Assembly (NCBI RefSeq): GCF_014650495.1
Contig: NZ_BMVB01000006.1
Span: 186,001-250,000, forward strand
Length of the DNA: 64,000 nt
Direction: 5' to 3'
Source of the DNA: Streptomyces cinnamoneus
Lineage (GTDB): Bacteria > Actinomycetota > Actinomycetes > Streptomycetales > Streptomycetaceae
The notes below the pieces were generated by a model. The model saw only the letters and a list, made by a program, of their open reading frames with translations, had not been told where the DNA came from and did not search any database. Position numbers and translations under genes: made by a program. Positions 44,609 through 54,730 of the stretch are shown piece by piece. Each line of letters starts with the position of its first letter. Positions within the stretch are counted from its first letter, which is position 1.

Positions 44609-45574
44609 TCAGCGTCCCCGGGCCCGCCCCCACAGCCCGAGCTCCTGCGCCGCGGCGGCGGCCGCCCCCACCAGGCCCGCGTCGGAGCCCAGCAGGGCGG
44701 GCAACACGTCCACGCCCGCGGTGAAGGACAGCGCCGCGTAGTCGCGAAGGCGCTCGCGCAGGGGGGCGAAGAGCACCTCTCCGGCGCCCGCGACACCGCC
44801 GCCGATGACGGCCACCTCGATCTCGACGAGCGCCGCCGTCGCCGCGATGCCCGCGGCCAGCGCCTGGGCGGCGCGGGCGAAGGAGGCGAGCGCGGCGGGG
44901 TCGCCCGCACGCGCGGCCGCGGCGACGGCCGCCGCGCTGCCGTCCCCGTCCGGCCCGGGGCGCCAGCCCGTCTCCCGGGCGCGGCGGGCGATGTTCGGCC
45001 CGCTCGCGAGGCGTTCCACGCAACCCCGGGCACCGCAGGGGCACGGATCGCCGTCGAGGTCGACGCTGATGTGCCCGATGTGGCCCGCGTTGCCCGTGGG
45101 GCCGGGATGAAGGCGGCCGTCGAGGACGAGCCCGCCGCCGACGCCCGTGGAGACCACCATGCACAGCGCGTCGGTCCGCCCGCGCGCGGCACCCTGCCAG
45201 TGTTCGGCGGCCGTCATCGCGACCCCGTCCCCCACCAGGACCACCGGCCGGCCGGCCGAGCGCCGCTGCACCTCGTGGACGAGCGGAAACGCCCGCCAGC
45301 CGGGGATGTTGACCGGGCTGACGGTGCCCCGCGCGGCGTCGACCGGCCCCGCGCTGCCGATGCCGACGGCCCGTACGCGCGGCCAGTGGGCGCTGCCGAG
45401 CAGCTCGTCGAGGACGGCCGCCACCGCCGCCATCACGCGCGCGCCGTCCTCCCCGGCCGGGGTCGGCCGCCGGGAGCGGACGAGCAGCCGGCCGCCGTCG
45501 TCCACCAGCGCCCCCGCAATCTTGGTTCCGCCGATGTCGAGGGCGGCGACGAGGTCGCCGGATCCGGTGTGCAC
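44609..45574 (-). CDS. ROK-family sugar kinase
   Basis: This 321-residue protein has ATP motif ALDIGGTKIAGALVD, GSAGPVDAARG, VVSTGVGGGLVLDG, GHIGHISVD and the zinc signature CPCGARGCVE. It lacks an N-terminal winged helix, so it is a kinase (glucokinase or ManNAc-kinase type) rather than a regulator. GTG 45574 with AGGAGA upstream. It is divergent from a LacI regulator across a 144-nt gap holding a palindrome, so that regulator probably controls it. Confidence 0.88.
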   Translation of the reverse strand: MHTGSGDLVAALDIGGTKIAGALVDDGGRLLVRSRRPTPAGEDGARVMAAVAAVLDELLGSAHWPRVRAVGIGSAGPVDAARGTVSPVNIPGWRAFPLVHEVQRRSAGRPVVLVGDGVAMTAAEHWQGAARGRTDALCMVVSTGVGGGLVLDGRLHPGPTGNAGHIGHISVDLDGDPCPCGARGCVERLASGPNIARRARETGWRPGPDGDGSAAAVAAAARAGDPAALASFARAAQALAAGIAATAALVEIEVAVIGGGVAGAGEVLFAPLRERLRDYAALSFTAGVDVLPALLGSDAGLVGAAAAAAQELGLWGRARGR

Positions 45575-45642
45575 GGTGAGGGTCTCTCCTGGTCCGGGGG
45601 TGTGCGAGGGGGTGGTCGGGGAGCTCAGTCTCCACCCGGGCT

Positions 45643-45654
45643 GACAACGTTGTC
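45643..45654. promoter_or_regulatory. LacI-type palindromic operator
   Basis: GACAACGTTGTC is a perfect 12-bp palindrome with a central CG, the usual architecture of LacI/GalR-family sites. It sits midway between the divergent ROK kinase and LacI genes. Confidence 0.6.
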
Positions 45655-45718
45655 CAGGCTCTATGCTCGACCTCACCTCCCCCGCCCGGAGGCTCCCGCG
45701 CAGGAAGGACGAGCACCC

Positions 45719-46783
45719 GTGACCGGCACCGGCGACGACCCCGGCGGGACCGCCCGCGGCGGCCCGCAGCCCCGCTACGGCGGACGCCCGACGATGAAGG
45801 ACGTCGCGGCCCGCGCCGGGGTGGGCCTGAAGACCGTCTCACGGGTCGTCAACGGCGAACCGGGCGTCACCCAGGACACCGAACGGCGCGTGCGGGACGC
45901 GATCGCGGCCCTCGGCTTCCGCCGCAACGACAGCGCCCGCATCCTGCGCAAGGGCCGCACCGCCTCGGTCGGTCTGGTCCTGGAGGACCTCGCCGACCCC
46001 TTCTACGCGCCCCTGAACCGGGCCGTGGAGGAGGTGGCGCGCGCCCACGGCGCCCTGCTCATCAACGGCTCCAGCGCGGAGGACGCCGACCGGGAGCGGG
46101 AGCTGGCGCTGGCCTTCTGCGCCCGCCGCGTCGACGGCCTGATCGTCATCCCGGCGGGCGACGACCACCGCTACCTCGAACCCGAGATGGCGGCCGGCAT
46201 CGCCACCGTCTTCGCCGACCGCCCGGCCGGGCGGATATCCGCCGACGCGGTGCTCTCCGACAGCTTCGGCGGCGCCCGCGAGGGCGTGGCCCATCTGATC
46301 GCCCACGGCCACCGCCGCATCGGCTTCCTCGGCGACCGCCCCCGCATCCACACCGCCGCCGAGCGGCTGCGCGGCTACCGTGCCGCGATGGCCGGTGCCG
46401 GCCTGCCCGTGGACGAGCGCTGGGTGTCGCTCGGCCCCACCGGCCCCGAGCGGGTCCGGGCGGAGGCGGAGCGCCTGCTCACCGGCCCGGAGCCGGTGAC
46501 CGCCCTGTTCACGGGGAACAACCGCGTGACCGTCACGGCGGTCCGCGTCATCGCCGGCCTGCCCCGGCCGGTCGCCCTCGTCGGCTTCGACGACCTCGAA
46601 CTGGCCGACCTCCTCTCCCCCGGCATCACCGTGATCGCCCAGGACCCGGCCCGGCTCGGCCGTACGGCCGCGGAGCTGCTGTTCCGTCGGCTGGAGGGCG
46701 CCGGGGACGCCCCGCGCCGCGTGGAGCTGCCGACGCGCCTCATCCCCCGCGGCTCGGGCGAACTCCCGCCCGTCACGGGCTAG
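45719..46783 (+). CDS. LacI-family transcriptional regulator
   Basis: This 354-residue regulator has HTH MKDVAARAGVGLKTVSRVVNGEPGVT at ~26-50 after a disordered N-terminal leader, hinge NDSARILRKGRTASVGLVL, and a periplasmic-binding-protein-like sensor domain (DPFYAPLNRAVEEVA, GHRRIGFLGDRP, ALFTGNNRVTV, LVGFDDLELADLL). GTG 45719 is preceded by AGGAAGGA. It probably binds 45643-45654 and regulates itself and the sugar kinase. Confidence 0.9.
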   Translation: MTGTGDDPGGTARGGPQPRYGGRPTMKDVAARAGVGLKTVSRVVNGEPGVTQDTERRVRDAIAALGFRRNDSARILRKGRTASVGLVLEDLADPFYAPLNRAVEEVARAHGALLINGSSAEDADRERELALAFCARRVDGLIVIPAGDDHRYLEPEMAAGIATVFADRPAGRISADAVLSDSFGGAREGVAHLIAHGHRRIGFLGDRPRIHTAAERLRGYRAAMAGAGLPVDERWVSLGPTGPERVRAEAERLLTGPEPVTALFTGNNRVTVTAVRVIAGLPRPVALVGFDDLELADLLSPGITVIAQDPARLGRTAAELLFRRLEGAGDAPRRVELPTRLIPRGSGELPPVTG

Positions 46784-46813
46784 ACCGCCGCGACCGAAGG
46801 GCACCACTCCCGT

Positions 46814-47455
46814 TCACAGGGGTGCGCGGCGGTCCCAGGCCCACGCCGCGATGCCGACCCGGTTGCGGACTTCCAGCTTGCGTTGGATGTGGGCGATGTG
46901 GGTCTTCACGGTGCCCGGCGAGATGAAGAGCTCGGCGCCGATCTCGACGTTGGTCAGTCCTTTCGCGACCAAGTGGGCGATCTCCGTTTCGCGTTCCGTC
47001 AGCGCCGCCGTCCGTGACCCGCGTCCCGGGTCACGGAGCCGCCGCAGCAGCCGCACGGTCACCGAGGGACTGATCAGCGTGTCCCCTGCCATCGCCGCCC
47101 GGACCGCCTCGACCAGCAGCGCGGGGCCCGACCTCTTGAGCAAAAAGCCGCAGGCGCCGTGACGGAGTGCGGTGTGGACGTATTCGTCGAGGTCGAACGT
47201 CGTCACGACCACGACCCGTGTGGGGGCTTCGACGTCCGGTCCGGCCAGCGCACGGGTGACCTCCAGACCGTCCATCTTCGGCATGCGGATGTCGGCGAGC
47301 ACGACATCGGGCTTCAGCTTCCCCGCCAGTTCGACGGCCTGCCGCCCGTCCGCGGCTTCGCCGACGACCTCCATGTCCGGTTGGGAATCCAGGATCAGCC
47401 GGAAGCCGATGCGGACGGCCTGCTGGTCGTCGGCGAGAAGTATGCGGGTGGTCAT
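46814..47455 (-). CDS. NarL/LuxR-type response regulator
   Basis: This 213-residue protein has a receiver domain (ILLADDQQAVR acidic pair, phospho-acceptor Asp in PDVVLADIRMPKMDGLEV, Lys in FLLKRSG) and a C-terminal LuxR HTH (LTERETEIAHLVAKGLTNVEIGAELFISPGTVKTHIAHIQRKL). ATG 47455. Its likely kinase is at 48647-49834, with one oppositely oriented gene between them. Confidence 0.92.
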   Translation of the reverse strand: MTTRILLADDQQAVRIGFRLILDSQPDMEVVGEAADGRQAVELAGKLKPDVVLADIRMPKMDGLEVTRALAGPDVEAPTRVVVVTTFDLDEYVHTALRHGACGFLLKRSGPALLVEAVRAAMAGDTLISPSVTVRLLRRLRDPGRGSRTAALTERETEIAHLVAKGLTNVEIGAELFISPGTVKTHIAHIQRKLEVRNRVGIAAWAWDRRAPL

Positions 47456-47553
47456 GATCGGCACGGTAGCGGAGGAATCTCTGCCGATCGGCAGATGTGC
47501 CTGCCCGCGGCAGCCGGAAGGCTGAAGGCCGTACCGCGAGAAGGGACGTGAAC

Positions 47554-48645
47554 ATGGCCGGACCGGCAATCGCCGAGCGGAAGATCGAGGACACGCCGAC
47601 CGGGTGCCAGTGGTGGTCCCGCTGGCCGGACCGGGCGGGCTACTTCGCCGCGCTCTGGTCCCTGCTCTACGGAGCCGCCGGGTTGTACTGGGCGTTGGGG
47701 GGCGACGGATACCCCTTCGCCCGCGTGGTCGACGACCGCTCTGCGGCCTCCCTGCTCGAACCGAGCCGGGCGGATGGGGTGGGGCCCGTGATCGCCGCAG
47801 TGGGCGCGGCCGGTGTCGTCGCCGGGGTCCTGATGGCACGCGGGTGGGGCACCCCCCGGGCCCGCACCTGGATGCTGGGCTTCGGCTGGGCGTCGGCCTG
47901 CACCTTCGCCTTCTTGATACCCGACTATTCGCTGCTCGGGCTTCTGGTCTTCTCCCCGCTGCTCGTGGTGTTCGCCTTCACCGGTGTCCCGGGGCCGCAG
48001 GACGGCCTCGGTGACGTCCTCTACTGGCACCGGGGAAACTTGATCATCGTGTTCGTCGGCGGTCTGTTGTGGGCGGTCGCCACCCTCGCCTACCAGCTCC
48101 GCACGAAGGGCCTGTGCGTCTCCTGCGGTCGCGGCGGCCGCACGGCGTCGTGGACAGCGCCGGAGGCGACGCTGCGGTGGGGCCGCTGGGCCGTCTTCAC
48201 GGCCACGGCGTCGTCCGTCCCCTACGACGTCACCAGACTGGCCTGGTACTTCGGCTGGCCGCTGGGAATCACCGAGGACTTCCTCCAGGAGATGCAGAAC
48301 ACCCCGCCCATGCTGGAGATAGGACTCGGCCTGGGCCTCGCCTCGACGGCCGGCGGTCTGCTCACCCATGGCCTGATCAGTCGTTGGGGTGAGATCTGGC
48401 CACGATGGGTGTGGTGGAAGGCGGGCAAGCGGATCCACCCGGCGACGGCGATCGTCCCCGCGGGCGTGGTCGCGCTGGTGCTCATTCCCGCCGGTCTGAT
48501 GAACATCCGCCACATCGACACCGAGATGTGGGCCACCAATGGGCCGGGCGTCTTCTGGGCCGTCTGGGGCCTGGCTCTGGGCGCGGCGACCTTCGGGTAC
48601 TGGCTCCGCCGCCGCGGGCGTTGCTCCCGCTGCGGGCGACACTGA
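47554..48645 (+). CDS. Polytopic membrane protein with zinc-ribbon-like Cys pairs
   Basis: This 363-residue protein has about eight transmembrane segments. Two cytosolic cysteine motifs, CVSCGRGG (mid-protein) and CSRCGRH (extreme C-terminus), could form one zinc site. ATG 47554 has AAGGGA upstream. It lies between a response regulator and its probable kinase on the opposite strand and is likely a target or input component of that system (inference). Not a family I can name. Confidence 0.8.
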   Translation: MAGPAIAERKIEDTPTGCQWWSRWPDRAGYFAALWSLLYGAAGLYWALGGDGYPFARVVDDRSAASLLEPSRADGVGPVIAAVGAAGVVAGVLMARGWGTPRARTWMLGFGWASACTFAFLIPDYSLLGLLVFSPLLVVFAFTGVPGPQDGLGDVLYWHRGNLIIVFVGGLLWAVATLAYQLRTKGLCVSCGRGGRTASWTAPEATLRWGRWAVFTATASSVPYDVTRLAWYFGWPLGITEDFLQEMQNTPPMLEIGLGLGLASTAGGLLTHGLISRWGEIWPRWVWWKAGKRIHPATAIVPAGVVALVLIPAGLMNIRHIDTEMWATNGPGVFWAVWGLALGAATFGYWLRRRGRCSRCGRH

Positions 48646-48646
48646 A

Positions 48647-49834
48647 TCAGTCCTCGGCCGCGCCGAGCGGGAAGGCCGCCCGCACCCGCCATCCGCACCC
48701 GTGCGGCCCGGCGGTGAACGAGCCACCCACTGCCTCCACGCGCTCGGCCAGCCCGACCAGTCCCAAGCCGCCCCGCCGGCCATCACCGCTCCACGGCCGG
48801 TCCTGCCCGGAGTCAGGGTCCTCACGCCCGGAGTCGGTCACCGTGACCACCAGCTCCGGCCCGGCGCCGCGGACCGTGACCCGCACGCTCGCCGCCCCCG
48901 GGGCGTGCCGCCGTACGTTGGTGAGCGACTCGACGACGACGCGGTGCGCGGTCCCCGCCGCCTCGCGCGGCACCCGGGCCGACTCGCTCGGCGAAAGCTC
49001 CAGGTCCAGTCCGGCCTCCATCGTCCCCGAGGCCCGGAAGCGGTCCACGGTCCCTCGGATGTCGTCGAGCCCGTACGCACCGGGCCGGTCGTCGGCATCA
49101 CCCAGCATGTGGACCGTGCGGTCCATGGCTCCCAGCGCCTGCTGCCCCGCCTCCTCGATCCGCCGCAGCAGCGGCAGGACCTGCTCCGGCTGCCGCTCGA
49201 AGACGACCTGAGCCGCCTGCGCGAGGGTCACGATCCCCGACACGTCGTGCGCGACGAAGTCGTGCAGGTCCCGTGCAAGTTCGAGCCTCTGTGCCCGCCG
49301 GGCCTCCTGCACGCTACGGACGCGCCGCTCGTGCAGCACGTACAGATACCGGCCGACCGCGCCCGAGGTCAGGGGCAGCAGCGCCAGGAACGCGCATTGC
49401 CCCACGGCCTCCAGGAAGCCGTGGTACGCATGCCCCCGCAGAATGACGGTGGCCCCCGCGGCGGTCAGCAGGGCTCCCAGCGGTGCCGCCCGGTGAACCG
49501 GCAGGAGCCGTGCCACGACGAACACCAGCCCGGCCAGGGCGACGCACTCGACCATCATCAGGGCACCGGCGGGAGACCCTTCCTCCACCGTCCACCCGCC
49601 GTAGCTCGCCAGCGTGCCGCCGCCGGACGCCAGGGCCGCCCCGGCCGCCGCCCGGAGGATGCCCTGCTGCCCCGTCGGCCACAGCCCGAGGCCCACCAGC
49701 ACGGCGACGAGGGCCACCGGCACGCTGACGGCCACGGACCATCCCTCGGCGAAGCCGATGACGGCCCCGGCAACCACCGTGGCCGCCGGGACGGCTCCGC
49801 CCAGGACATGGCCCGCAGCCGTCGGTCTCCTCAT
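48647..49834 (-). CDS. Sensor histidine kinase (HisKA_3 type)
   Basis: This 395-residue protein has residues ~1-185 as several transmembrane segments without a large external domain. The dimerisation/phosphoacceptor motif ELARDLHDFVAHDVSGI (His) follows. The HATPase part contains ESLTNVRRHAPG, VTVTDSG and GLGLVGLAERVEAVGG. It is the probable partner of the regulator at 46814-47455. The stop is 1 nt from that of the convergent membrane protein gene. Confidence 0.92.
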   Translation of the reverse strand: MRRPTAAGHVLGGAVPAATVVAGAVIGFAEGWSVAVSVPVALVAVLVGLGLWPTGQQGILRAAAGAALASGGGTLASYGGWTVEEGSPAGALMMVECVALAGLVFVVARLLPVHRAAPLGALLTAAGATVILRGHAYHGFLEAVGQCAFLALLPLTSGAVGRYLYVLHERRVRSVQEARRAQRLELARDLHDFVAHDVSGIVTLAQAAQVVFERQPEQVLPLLRRIEEAGQQALGAMDRTVHMLGDADDRPGAYGLDDIRGTVDRFRASGTMEAGLDLELSPSESARVPREAAGTAHRVVVESLTNVRRHAPGAASVRVTVRGAGPELVVTVTDSGREDPDSGQDRPWSGDGRRGGLGLVGLAERVEAVGGSFTAGPHGCGWRVRAAFPLGAAED

Positions 49835-49873
49835 CCGGGGGAGTCTAGGCCGAGGACCCGACGGGCGTCCCCA

Positions 49874-51175
49874 TCAGGCCGGACCGCCGCTCGCGACCCC
49901 CGCCCCCGGGCGTCCCGCCAGCCGGTCGAGCGCGGCGCGGCCCAGGCCCGTGAGGCCGGTGACCTCCTCGGGGTCCACAGCGCCGCAGTCGAGTCCGCGC
50001 AGCAGATAGCCGCTCAGGGCCCGGGCGGTGGCCGGCTCGTCCAGCACCGCGCCCGGGGTGCGGGCCGTGTAGGCGGCGAGACGGGCGGCGGCCTGCTCCA
50101 GGCCCTCGCGGTAGAAGGCGTAGACGGCGGCGTAGCGGCTGGGCAGGTGGCCCGGGTGCATGTCCCAGCCCTGGTAGTAGGCGCGGGCCAGGGAGCGGCG
50201 CACGAGGGCGTGGTGCAGGCGCCACGCCCGGTGGACCTGCTCCGTCGTGCCGACGGGCAGCACGTTGGTCGAGCCGTCCGAGAGGCGTACGCCGGTGCCG
50301 GCCGCCGCCGCCTGCATGACGGCCTTGGCGTGGTCGGCCACGGGGTGGTCGGGCGACTGGTGGGCGGCGGCCACGCCGCAGGCGGCGCTGTAGTCGAAGG
50401 TGCCGTAGTGGAGCGCGGTGACGCGCCCCTCCCCCGCGTCGATGAGCCGGGCGACCGTGGCCCGGCCGTCGGCGCCGAGGACCGACTGGGTGGTCTCGAT
50501 CTGTATCTCGAACCCGAGGCGCCCGGCCGGCAGCCCGTGCGCCTCCTCGAACTCCTCGGCCAGTCGCACCATGGCCGTCACCTGCGCGGGGTACGTCACC
50601 TTGGGCAGGGTGAGGACGAGTCCGTCCGGCGGCCCGCCCGCTTCCATCAGGCCGGTGAGGAAGACGTCGAGGGTCCGTATCCCCCGGTCGCGGACGGCCG
50701 CCTCCATGCACTTGATGCGGATGCCCCGGTACGGGGCCGCCGTGGCGCCACCGGGCCCCCCGGCCAGCAGCCGGGCCGCCCGGGCCGCTGCGGCGTCCTC
50801 CTCGGCGTCCGGGCGCACGCCGTAGCCGTCCTCGAAGTCGATGCGGAGGTCCTCCACGGGCTCGCGCTCCAGCTTGGCCCGGACGCGCTCGTACACCGGC
50901 GCGGCGAGTGCGTCCGGCAGACCGAGGACGGCGGCGAACGACGCCGCGTCGGGGGCGTGTTCGTCGAGGGCGGCGAGGGCCCTGTCGCCCCAGGCGCGGA
51001 CGGTGCCGGCCGAGGCGGCGTCGGCGGGGACGTAGACGGTGTGCACGGGCTGCCGCGTGCCCGGGTCGCCCGGATAGCGGCGGGCGAGCTCGGCGTCGAC
51101 GTGGGCGAGGGAGGCGCCGATGCGCCGGCTCACCGCCCGGGTGAAGGTCGTTGCGATCGCCGGCTGCTTCCCCAT
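49874..51175 (-). CDS. HpcH/HpaI (citrate-lyase beta type) aldolase-like protein
   Basis: This 433-residue TIM-barrel protein has EDLRIDFEDGYGVR (metal-binding Glu/Asp), YRGIRIKCMEAAVRDRG, LVLTLPKVTYP, FEIQIETTQSVLG and HYGTFDYSAACG. The core matches HpcH/HpaI or malyl-CoA-lyase-like aldolases. The ~100-residue C-terminal extension (AYYQGWDMHPGHLPSRYAAVYAFY) is typical of the actinobacterial DUF6986-like group. ATG 51175. Substrate unknown. Confidence 0.8.
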   Translation of the reverse strand: MGKQPAIATTFTRAVSRRIGASLAHVDAELARRYPGDPGTRQPVHTVYVPADAASAGTVRAWGDRALAALDEHAPDAASFAAVLGLPDALAAPVYERVRAKLEREPVEDLRIDFEDGYGVRPDAEEDAAAARAARLLAGGPGGATAAPYRGIRIKCMEAAVRDRGIRTLDVFLTGLMEAGGPPDGLVLTLPKVTYPAQVTAMVRLAEEFEEAHGLPAGRLGFEIQIETTQSVLGADGRATVARLIDAGEGRVTALHYGTFDYSAACGVAAAHQSPDHPVADHAKAVMQAAAAGTGVRLSDGSTNVLPVGTTEQVHRAWRLHHALVRRSLARAYYQGWDMHPGHLPSRYAAVYAFYREGLEQAAARLAAYTARTPGAVLDEPATARALSGYLLRGLDCGAVDPEEVTGLTGLGRAALDRLAGRPGAGVASGGPA

Positions 51176-51257
51176 GGCACCCCTCCGCGCTTCCGCTTCC
51201 CGGAATCGACCATCCGTGCAGCGAAGTTAGCCAGGCATCCGGGAGGGGTCAACACCG

Positions 51258-51479
51258 TCAGAAGTAGTCCCGCACGACGTGCTCGGCCGCCCGGTGCTCG
51301 GCGGTGGCCGGGTCGAGCTCACTGAGCGACAGCAGGTCGGTGTCGTCACGCAGGAGGTCCTCCCACGCCCCGGCCATCTTCTCCTGCTGCTCGCGCGTCA
51401 GCTGCTGGACGTCCTCCCGGCTGGCCGGGCTCAGCGCGTGGAGGAACCGCGCCACGGTGTCGGTCTGATCAGTCTCCAT
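51258..51479 (-). CDS. Small acidic conserved protein
   Basis: This 73-residue helical protein (VARFLHALSPASREDVQQLTREQQEKMAGAWEDLL) is preceded by GGAAGAG 8 nt before ATG 51479. No known motif, signal or membrane segment. Codon bias fits a real gene. Function unknown. Confidence 0.7.
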   Translation of the reverse strand: METDQTDTVARFLHALSPASREDVQQLTREQQEKMAGAWEDLLRDDTDLLSLSELDPATAEHRAAEHVVRDYF

Positions 51480-51552
51480 GGGGACATCTCTTCCAGCGGC
51501 CGGCTCGGACGGACACCTGGGGCCCGGTCAAGGTCACCCGTACGGACGCGCG

Positions 51553-51595
51553 CGGGCCCCGCGTCCCGGCCTCGGGGGCCGGGGCGCGGGGCCCG
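51553..51595 (-). terminator. Strong terminator of the etfBA operon
   Basis: Arms 51553-51571 and 51577-51595 pair along 19 bp with one T-G pair, leaving a 5-nt loop. The stem begins 15 nt after the etfA stop. No T-run, as is usual in Streptomyces. Confidence 0.8.
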
Positions 51596-51609
51596 GTGCG
51601 TGGCGGGGA

Positions 51610-52572
<963 letters not shown>

Positions 52573-52648
52573 GGATCTGCACTCCTGCGGGAATTGCGAG
52601 GGCGGTTGAGAGGCGTTCGGGCGTCAGGGGTTCAGCCGGAGCGGAGCT

Positions 52649-53434
52649 CTAGATGAACTTCTGGCCCGCGAGGAACTCGGCGAGCTGCTTGCCGCCCTCG
52701 CCCTCGTCCTTGACGATCGTGCCGGCCGTGCGGGCCGGGCGCTCGGCGGCCTCGTCGACCGCGGTCCAGGCGCCGTCCAGACCGACCTCGTCGGCCTCGA
52801 TGCCGAGGTCGGAGAGGTCCAGGGACTGCACCGGCTTCTTCTTGGCGGCCATGATGCCCTTGAAGGACGGGTAGCGGGCCTCGCCGGACTGGTCGGTGAC
52901 GGACACGACGGCCGGGAGGGCGGCCTCCAGCTGCTCGCTGGCGGCGTCGCCGTCACGGCGGCCGGTCACCTTGCCGTCCTCGACCTTGACCTCGGAGAGC
53001 AGGGTCACCTGCGGCACGCCCAGGCGCTCGGCGAGCATCGCCGGGACCACGCCCATGCCGCCGTCGGTGGAGGCCATGCCGGAGATGACCAGGTCGTAGC
53101 CGACGTGCTCCAGGGCCTTGGCGAGCACCAGCGAGGTGCCCAGCGCGTCGGTGCCGTGCAGGTCGTCGTCCTCGACGTGGACGGCCTTGTCGGCGCCCAT
53201 GGACAGCGCCTTGCGCAGCGCGTCCTTGGCGTCCTCGGGGCCGACCGTCAGGACGGTGATCTCCGCGTCGTCGGCGTCCTCGGCGATCTGCAGCGCCTGC
53301 TCGACCGCGTACTCGTCGAGCTCCGAGAGCAGGCCGTCCACGTCGTCGCGGTCGACGGTCAGGTCTTCGGCGAAGTGCCGGTCGCCGGTGGCGTCGGGCA
53401 CGTACTTCACACAGACAACGATCCTCAAGCTCAC
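52649..53434 (-). CDS. etfB: Electron transfer flavoprotein beta subunit
   Basis: This 261-residue protein has the ETF beta signature: KYVPDATGDRHF, ALSMGADKAVHVEDD, the AMP-binding region DLVISGMASTDGGMGVVPAMLAERL and the recognition-loop region. GTG 53434 has AGGAGA 7 nt upstream. Partner of EtfA. A 7-bp hairpin sits just upstream (53467-53484). Confidence 0.97.
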   Translation of the reverse strand: MSLRIVVCVKYVPDATGDRHFAEDLTVDRDDVDGLLSELDEYAVEQALQIAEDADDAEITVLTVGPEDAKDALRKALSMGADKAVHVEDDDLHGTDALGTSLVLAKALEHVGYDLVISGMASTDGGMGVVPAMLAERLGVPQVTLLSEVKVEDGKVTGRRDGDAASEQLEAALPAVVSVTDQSGEARYPSFKGIMAAKKKPVQSLDLSDLGIEADEVGLDGAWTAVDEAAERPARTAGTIVKDEGEGGKQLAEFLAGQKFI

Positions 53435-53466
53435 GCCGGCTCTCCTACTGCATCGTCTCTATCAAA

Positions 53467-53484
53467 GCTGCCTTCGCAGGCAGC
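53467..53484. promoter_or_regulatory. Hairpin/palindrome ahead of etfB
   Basis: GCTGCCT, TCGC, AGGCAGC: a perfect 7-bp stem 33 nt upstream of the etfB start. A -10-like TATGCT (minus, 53487-53482) overlaps its far arm, so it could be an operator at the start site or a leader hairpin. Confidence 0.4.
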
Positions 53485-53622
53485 ATAGGCGCCTGGTGGG
53501 GCGGATCCCGGTCGGTCCGGGCTTCGCCCCGACCGGAATGTTACTCGTCAGTACATCGAGGGTGTTCGCTGAACGCAAGGCCGGTCGACTGTGATCTGCC
53601 CAACGCGGCGCGGGGGGATGTA

Positions 53623-54129
53623 TCAGTCGCGCAATCCGTTGAAGCGGCCCTGGTGGTACAGGAGCGGCCGGCCGTCACCAGCGGGGTCCCCGGCGACCAC
53701 TTCGGCGAGGACCAGGCGGTGGTCGCCGGCGGGCACGCGGGCCACCACCCGGCAGACCAGCCACGCCAGCACACCGTCCAGCACCGGCACTCCGTGGGGT
53801 CCGGCGCTCCAGCGGGTGGGCGGGGCGAAGCGGTCGGCGCCGCTGCGCGCGAAGGTGGCGGCCAGCTCCTGCTGGTGCTCGCCGAGTATGTGCACCCCCA
53901 CGTGCTCGGCCTCGGCCAGCACGGGCCAGCTGGAGGAGCCGGTGCCGACGCCGAAGGAGACGAGCGGGGGCTCCGCGGCCACCGAGGTCAGGGAGGTCGC
54001 GGTGAAGCCGGCCGGGCGGGCGCCCTGTGCCGTGATCACGGCGACGCCGGCGGCGTGCCGGCGGAAGACGGAGCGCAGCAGGTCGGGCGTGGCGGGGCGG
54101 TGTGCGGCGAGGTCGGGCGAGGCCGTCAT
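53623..54129 (-). CDS. Flavin reductase family protein
   Basis: This 168-residue protein has LRSVFRRHAAGVAVITA, GFTATSLTSVAAEPPLVSFGV (flavin-binding strand), the LGEHQQELAATFAR helix and PVLDGVLAWLVCRV. This is the short-chain NAD(P)H:FMN reductase fold that supplies reduced flavin to monooxygenases. ATG 54129. No oxygenase partner is adjacent. Confidence 0.9.
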   Translation of the reverse strand: MTASPDLAAHRPATPDLLRSVFRRHAAGVAVITAQGARPAGFTATSLTSVAAEPPLVSFGVGTGSSSWPVLAEAEHVGVHILGEHQQELAATFARSGADRFAPPTRWSAGPHGVPVLDGVLAWLVCRVVARVPAGDHRLVLAEVVAGDPAGDGRPLLYHQGRFNGLRD

Positions 54130-54367
54130 GGAAGGTCCTTCTGCCGGAGGGCCGAGCTGCCGGGGCGGCGAGCCGGGAGCGGAACGGTGCGGGTGCTCAC
54201 GGGCTCGGACAGCGCGCGCCGGCGACTCGCACGGGGTTCACGTGCGCGCATCCACGGAGAAGCAGGTCGGGCCACATAGCGTCACACTGACGATTCGGAG
54301 TGTGCAGCGTCAAGGGACACCGCTGATCTGGGAGGTGGATCACGGCCCGCACGGCCGTCACGGCCCG

Positions 54368-54730
54368 TCAGAGTGCCGCGCCCAGCGCGGCGATGACGTC
54401 GGCCCGGCGCGGCTGCCCGGCGGCGCGGCGCACGATGCGCCCCTCCGCGTCCAGGACGAGGGTGGTGGGGGTGGCGCTGATGTCCAGGGCGCGCACGAGC
54501 TCCAGCCGCGCCTCGGCGTCGATCTCGACGTGGGTGACGCCCTCGACCATCGCGGCGACGTCCGCGAGCACGCGGCGGGTGGCCGCACAGGGCCGGCAGA
54601 AAGCGCTGGAGAAGTGGACCAGCGTGGCCCGCGCACCGAGCTCCCCGCCGATCTCGGCGGCGCCCAGCCGCGCGCCCGTGCCGCCCCTCACGTCGTCCCG
54701 CCCGGCCCCGCCATCGTCCCGCACGGGCAC
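54368..54730 (-). CDS. Thioredoxin-family protein
   Basis: This 120-residue protein has ATLVHFSSAFCRPCAATRRVL with redox motif CRPC, cis-proline region DISATPTTLVLDAEGR, and no signal peptide. The CRPC centre differs from CGPC of classic thioredoxin. GTG 54730 has AGGGGG 5 nt upstream. Cytoplasmic disulfide reductase, client unknown. Confidence 0.85.
   Translation of the reverse strand: MPVRDDGGAGRDDVRGGTGARLGAAEIGGELGARATLVHFSSAFCRPCAATRRVLADVAAMVEGVTHVEIDAEARLELVRALDISATPTTLVLDAEGRIVRRAAGQPRRADVIAALGAAL

Noticed and set aside
44540..45718. Upstream extension of the LacI frame (about 390 extra codons)
   Set aside because: It is antisense to the ROK kinase and lacks a ribosome site; GTG 45719 with AGGAAGGA and the HTH soon after is the proper start.
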